From Hibiscus mutabilis (Eukaryota; Streptophyta; Magnoliopsida; Malvales; Malvaceae): a stretch of 64,000 nt of DNA. Position 1 is the first letter of the stretch. The number at the start of each line of letters is the position of its first letter. Both the position numbers and the translations under genes were made by a program. The DNA is taken from positions 37,402,508-37,466,507 of the forward strand of contig CM033718.1 in NCBI GenBank assembly GCA_019671005.1, written 5' to 3'. This document shows, in pieces, positions 59,845 to 64,000 of this stretch. Below the pieces are notes generated by a model that was not told the DNA's origin, made no database searches, and worked only from the letters and a program-made list of their open reading frames with translations.

Positions 59845-61159
59845 ATGTCTGAAACAAGATTGGGCAAGACAATGAAAGCCCGACTGGCTCCTCCAATGAG
59901 GGAGGAAGCGTAAGGATGAATCAGGATCCCCTAAATCCTGCTGAACCCCAATAAGTTCTGCAGGAAGTCCCTGTGATTCATCCTATTCAACAAGAATGCT
60001 TCTCCATTCTAAAGAGATGTTTGATGAAATGATTGTCTCAATGAGATAAAGTACCTCTGAATCTCCGGTAGCAAAATCGGCAAGAGCTCATATTGATAAG
60101 TTAGCTCAACACTGAGCTTACACTTTCACTAGAACAAGTAAAGATAAGCAAGAAGAAGCAAAATACTAGTTGGAGAATACAACAAGAATATTGTCTAAGC
60201 AACTGCAGTGCTCAGCTGAACACAAGCTAGAGTGTGCAGTAGCTTTATTGGCCGAGGAGGCATTGAATTGGTGGGAAACTACTACTTTGGCAGCACCTAA
60301 AGAAGCTGTCACTTGGGAATTCTTCCTTAAAGAATTCAAAAAGAAGTATAGAAGTGATCAATATCTTGTTGATCGCTAAAAGAAGTTCTTGTATCTGAAG
60401 CAAGGAGGAAAGCCTATCAAACAGTATGTCAATGAACTCTATAAATATTGCAAATACGGCTCAGAGTTCATAAAGAAAGAAGAGGACAAGTGTAGAATGT
60501 TCATCGACGGACTTAATGATGAGTTAGGCCCCATGTTCACTGCCTTGGGGATTACTGACTTTCAAGAACTGGTCAATAGAGTTATAGCTACCAAAGCAAA
60601 GATGAAGACTTCAGCAAAGTGATCAGAGAATCAGTCCCGAGATAACAAAAGATCGAGGGATGATCATAAGCCTCATTGACGCAACAAGAAACAAAAGCAT
60701 CATGGAGGAAATTCTTCCAATCAAGGAAATTTCTCAAAAGGTAGCTATATACCTAAACCACAAGCTATGTCCAGATCTTCAACACCTATGGTGTCATTGG
60801 ACAGTGTTGGGGATACCGGGAGGGAGAATCAAATCCCTACTTGTAAGACTTGTCAAAAGAACCATACCGGAGTTTGTAGAAAGCTCACCAATGCTTGCTA
60901 CTTGTGTGGAGACACAATACACTATGTCAAAGATTGCCCTCAAACCCCGAACAAGTTGTCTTCCCATACTTCTCATAAATCGAATCAAGCTCCTTCACCC
61001 AGGGGAAAGGGTTCGACACAAGCTAACTCAGGCAACTACGAGAAGAGCAAAGGCCAAGGGTCTAATGCTACATATCAAGAGTCTCGGGCACCTGCTCGAG
61101 TCTATCACATCCGGGGGCGTGAGAATGAAGAATCGACCGATGTAATTGCAGGTACAATC
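59845..61159 (+). pseudogene. gypsy gag, broken
   Basis: The ATG at 59845 opens MSETRLGKTMKARLAPPM, then a stop. Capsid-like sequence with LLAEEALNWWETT and TWEFFLKEFKKKY is at 60230-60345. QYVNELYKYCKYGSEF and FIDGLNDELGPMF follow at 60389-60622. The knuckle C-YL-C-GDTI-H-YVKD-C is intact at about 60895-60945. At least three stops separate the parts. Gag would form the particle and bind RNA. Confidence 0.88.
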
Positions 61160-61500
61160 TTCCTCCATACATATACTATTTATGTTTTATTTGATACGGA
61201 TCAACCTATTCATCCATAAGGTCTCCTTTAATTGAAAAACTTAAATTGAAGCCTGAATATGTCAGTTGTAGCTTAATTGCTACCAATCCTTTAGGAGATA
61301 ATGTAATAGTAAACCAATTATGCAAGGATTACCCTTTGTTTATTCAGGGCATTCCATTCCTAGCCGACTTGTTATTGTTACCTTTTGTTGAATTTGATCT
61401 CATTATGGGATTAGATTGGTTAGCAAGGCATCAAGCTTGGGTAGATTTCCAAAAGAGAAAATTGTTTCTCTGAGGTTTAGGAGAAAAATCCATTACCTTG
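61160..61500 (+). pseudogene. gypsy aspartic protease, broken
   Basis: The active-site region reads VLFDTDQPIHP followed by a stop: D-T-D in place of D-S/T-G. The C-terminal part FDLIMGLDWLARHQAWVDFQ (61246-61473) is open but closes at a stop that replaces the Arg of LRGLGEK. The related copies at 4 and 10 kb lost a different residue of the same triad. Confidence 0.85.
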
Positions 61501-62209
61501 ATCGACATGAAACCTATTAGCATTTTTGCTGCCATGATTAAAAGTGATGAAATTGAATTCGGGGTGAGTTCATTCCCTATTGTTTCTGACTTCCCTGATG
61601 TTTTTCGTGAGAAATTGTCGGGATTACCCCCTATTCAGAAAGTCAAATTCAAGATTGAAGTTCAACCCGAGAGTGACCCGGTGTCTATCGCTCCATATCG
61701 AATGGCCCCTATTGAACTCAAAGGGCTTAAGCAACAATTGCAAGAGCTTCAAGACAAGGGCTTCATCCGAACTAGCTCTTTACCCTGGGGAGCACCCGTT
61801 TTTTATGTTAAGAAGAAAGACGGGTCAATGAGGCTATGCATTGACTATCGTCAGGTAAACCGGCTCACTATAAAAAAACAAGTATCCATTGCCAAGGATT
61901 GAGTACTTGTTCGATCAATTCTAGGATGCCAAAGTCTTCTCCAATATCAATTTACGATTGAGGTACTATCAGATGAGAATACAAGACTTGGATGTACCCA
62001 AAACGGCTTTCAGGACTCAATATGGCCATTACGAGTTCCTAGTTATGCCTTTCGGGCTAACCAATGCTCCAGCGACTTTTATGGACTTAATGAACCGAGT
62101 GTTCAAACCCTATTTGGAAAAAAAAATTGTTGTCTTTATTGATGACATCCTTGTCTACTCAAAGGACAAATAAGAACATGCTAATCACCTTCGAATTGTA
62201 CTCCAAACA
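61498..62209 (+). pseudogene. gypsy reverse transcriptase, broken
   Basis: Open segment 61498-61902 has [20 protein letters not shown] and [21 protein letters not shown] frameshift at about 61880 and a stop at about 61922 interrupt it. The second segment, 61958-62173, has [20 protein letters not shown] and the active site [12 protein letters not shown], followed by a stop. Confidence 0.88.
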
Positions 62210-63007
62210 TTGAGGGAGAATCGGCTATATGCCAAATTGAGCAAATGCGAGTTCTGGCTCTCGGAAATATCCTTCCTGGGCCATGTTATCTCAGCCGGAG
62301 GGATAAAGGTTGATCCTAAGAAGATTCAAACCATCATTGAATGGAGACCTCCAAGGAATGTTAGTGAGGCAAGGAGTTTTCTTGGTTTAGCCGGATATTA
62401 TCGAAGATTCATAAAAGGGTTCTCAATTCTTGCTACTCCGTTGACTCAACTTCTTCGAAAGAATACTTCATTTAAATGGTCTGAGGACCAGCAAAGGAGC
62501 TTTGATCAATTGAAGCAAGTCCTAACTCAAGCTCATATTCTAATCCAACCTGAAATGGGAAAAAACTTTACGATCTTCAGCGATGCTTCCCATCTCAGTT
62601 TAGGGTGTGTATTGATGCAAGATGACAAGGTCATTGCCTATGCTTCTCGACAACTCAAGCCACATGAACTGAACTATCCAACACACGACTTAGAGCCAGC
62701 TGCGGTCGTGTTTGCTTTAAAGATCTGGAGACATTATCTATACGGAGAGAAATGTCGAGTATTTACGGATCATCAGAGCTTAAAATATATTCTAACCCAA
62801 AAGAAATTAAATCTTAAACAACAAAGATGGGTGGAACTACTAAAAGACTATGATCTGATCATTGATTACCACCCGGGCAAGGCAAATGTTGTGGCTAATG
62901 CACTCAGTCGCAAACATTCAATTGGTAAGAGTCGCAAACATTCAATTGGTAAGATCGAATACAATTTTTCGAACATTGTTATTCCCCTATTCAATTGGAT
63001 GATATAA
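62210..63007 (+). CDS. gypsy RT thumb and RNase H, 265-codon open frame (part of a degraded pol)
   Basis: Contains [19 protein letters not shown] and [17 protein letters not shown] (RT thumb/connection), then [48 protein letters not shown] and [12 protein letters not shown] of RNase H. The last catalytic Asp of the V-A-D-ALSR motif is Asn here. A 24-bp in-frame tandem repeat doubles SRKHSIGK near the end. Upstream stops mean it is not translated as part of a normal polyprotein. Confidence 0.85.
   Translation: MRENRLYAKLSKCEFWLSEISFLGHVISAGGIKVDPKKIQTIIEWRPPRNVSEARSFLGLAGYYRRFIKGFSILATPLTQLLRKNTSFKWSEDQQRSFDQLKQVLTQAHILIQPEMGKNFTIFSDASHLSLGCVLMQDDKVIAYASRQLKPHELNYPTHDLEPAAVVFALKIWRHYLYGEKCRVFTDHQSLKYILTQKKLNLKQQRWVELLKDYDLIIDYHPGKANVVANALSRKHSIGKSRKHSIGKIEYNFSNIVIPLFNWMI
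62906..62953. repeat. 24-bp tandem repeat in pol
   Basis: AGTCGCAAACATTCAATTGG-AAG occurs twice head to tail and encodes SRKHSIGK twice. The related copy at 2314-2619 has it once. Confidence 0.93.
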
Positions 63008-63019
63008 AATCCACTAATT

Positions 63020-64000
63020 GAAATTCTTTAATTGTAGCTTCAACTACTTTCAATGCGCATTTTAAGCTCCTAAAGAATCGGAGATACGTGGCAGAACTTC
63101 AAGTTCAATCCGATTTGAATTCAAGGATCAAAGAACTTCAACAAAATGATCCTGAACTTTTGAAGATATTGAAAGGAATTGAATCCAAATCAAGCACTGA
63201 ATTCTCAATCAACTCAAATGGTGTGCTCTACTTCAAGAATCGGGTTTGTGTACCCAATGATCCAATCTTTAAGAGAGAAATGCTTCAAGAAGCACATAGC
63301 AGTCCTTTTTCAATACATCCGGGAGTGACCAAGATGTATAAGGACTTAAAAGAAGTCTATTGGTGGCCGGAATTGAAGGTCGATATTGTTGACTTTGTAT
63401 CGAAGTGCCTCACTTGCAGGAAGTTGAAGGCCAAACACCAACTACCTATAGGACTCCTTCAACCCATCGAATTGCCTCAATGGAAGTGGGAGTGTATAAC
63501 AATGGACTTTATATCGGGATTGCCTCTATCACCGAGGAAAAATGATGCTATTTGGGTGATCGTTGATAGATTCACTAAATCATCTCACTTTCTACTTGTT
63601 CAAATGAACATGAGCCTCCAACAACTAGCTGAATTATATTTGAAAGAAGTAGTCAAACTTCACGGTGTTCCTAGATCTATCATATATGATCGGGACTCTC
63701 ATTTTACTTCTCGATTCTGGAGGGCACTTCAAGAGGCTATGGGAACTAAGCTGAGCCTTAGCACTGCCTTCCATCCACAAAGTGATGGACAATCTGAAAG
63801 GGTAATTCAAGTGCTTGAAGACATGCTTCGAGCTTTCATTATTGACTTCGGTAAAGATAGGGAGAAATCTTTATCATTAGCTGAGTTTGCCTACAACAAT
63901 AGCCATCAAGCTTCTATCAAAATGGCTCCATTTGAAGCATTGTATGGTCAAAGATGTAGAACTCCCCTATGCTTGTCAGAATTGGGTGAGAACAAGGTCT
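63020..64000 (+). CDS. gypsy integrase, open to window edge (partial)
   Basis: Open with no stop from the linker (LIVASTTFNAHFKLLK) to the last base. HHCC zinc-binding region: EAHSSPFSIHPG and SKCLTCRKLK. Catalytic core: ITMDFISGLP (first Asp), IIYDRDSHFTSRFW (second Asp) and FHPQSDGQSERVIQVLEDML (Glu). It is followed by AEFAYNNSHQASIKMAPFEA and then the edge. All three catalytic residues are present, unlike the copy at 922-2110. It lacks its own ATG near the start because it is the end of a polyprotein. Confidence 0.88.

Larger units (their letters stand above)
56144..64000 (+). mobile_element. Ty3/gypsy element, 5' part, plus strand (runs off window)
   Basis: 5' LTR, primer site, gag, protease, RT, RNase H and integrase in gypsy order. 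Several stops and frameshifts occur in gag, RT and the linker, but the RNase H (62210-63003) and integrase (about 63020 to the edge) frames are long and open. Same family as the minus-strand copy at 922-4690. The best-preserved mobile element in the window. Confidence 0.92.

Noticed and set aside
1..64000. tRNA, rRNA or other structured RNA genes
   Set aside because: The only tRNA-like matches are 12-13 base primer-binding sites beside LTRs; no cloverleaf or rRNA segment was recognised.

Overview
This is an AT-rich nuclear segment from a flowering plant, almost certainly a eudicot. It is built mostly of LTR retrotransposons nested in one another and contains one credible host gene. The evidence is several Ty3/gypsy and Ty1/copia families with initiator-tRNA-Met primer sites, a plant-type LINE 3' end, MITE-like foldbacks, and an intron-rich MIKC*-type MADS-box gene. 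The species cannot be named from sequence alone.

Layout. 1-4690: minus-strand Ty3/gypsy (LTR fragment, then integrase, RNase H, RT, protease and gag, all broken), fused at about 4690 to a minus-strand Ty1/copia that runs to 8738. About 5.35 kb of this chimera (3390-8738) occurs again, nearly identical, at 9174-14526. The two copies are separated by a 436-bp gypsy LTR/primer-site/leader piece that is an inverted, near-identical copy of 18791-19226. The second copia copy keeps its 5' LTR (about 14700-16162). 16163-27859 holds decayed long-LTR gypsy elements: a minus-strand 5' end (17.7-19.9 kb), then a plus-strand element with a clear polypurine tract and a complete 3' LTR (24428-27213), then a piece of an inverted LTR.

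27.9-31.1 kb is AT-rich dispersed repeat plus a LINE 3' end. 31559-35708 is the host gene: 11 exons and 306 codons encoding a MIKC* S-clade (AGL66/67/104-like) MADS-domain transcription factor. 36.1-39.1 kb carries three inverted-repeat elements. 39160-43241 and 43911-47233 are two solo LTRs, each with a perfect 5-bp target duplication. 47754-54991 is a minus-strand Athila-like gypsy cut off in RT by another LTR (54992-56143). 56144-64000 is a plus-strand gypsy (complete 5' LTR, primer site, gag to integrase) that runs off the window. It belongs to the same family as the 1-4690 element and, by its LTR, the 43911 solo LTR.

Functionally there is one plausible gene, a transcription factor; everything else is mobile DNA in various stages of decay. 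The most unusual feature is the duplicated block with its templated inverted insert, microhomology at both joints and a palindrome at one breakpoint. I found no sign of a new enzymatic or defence system.
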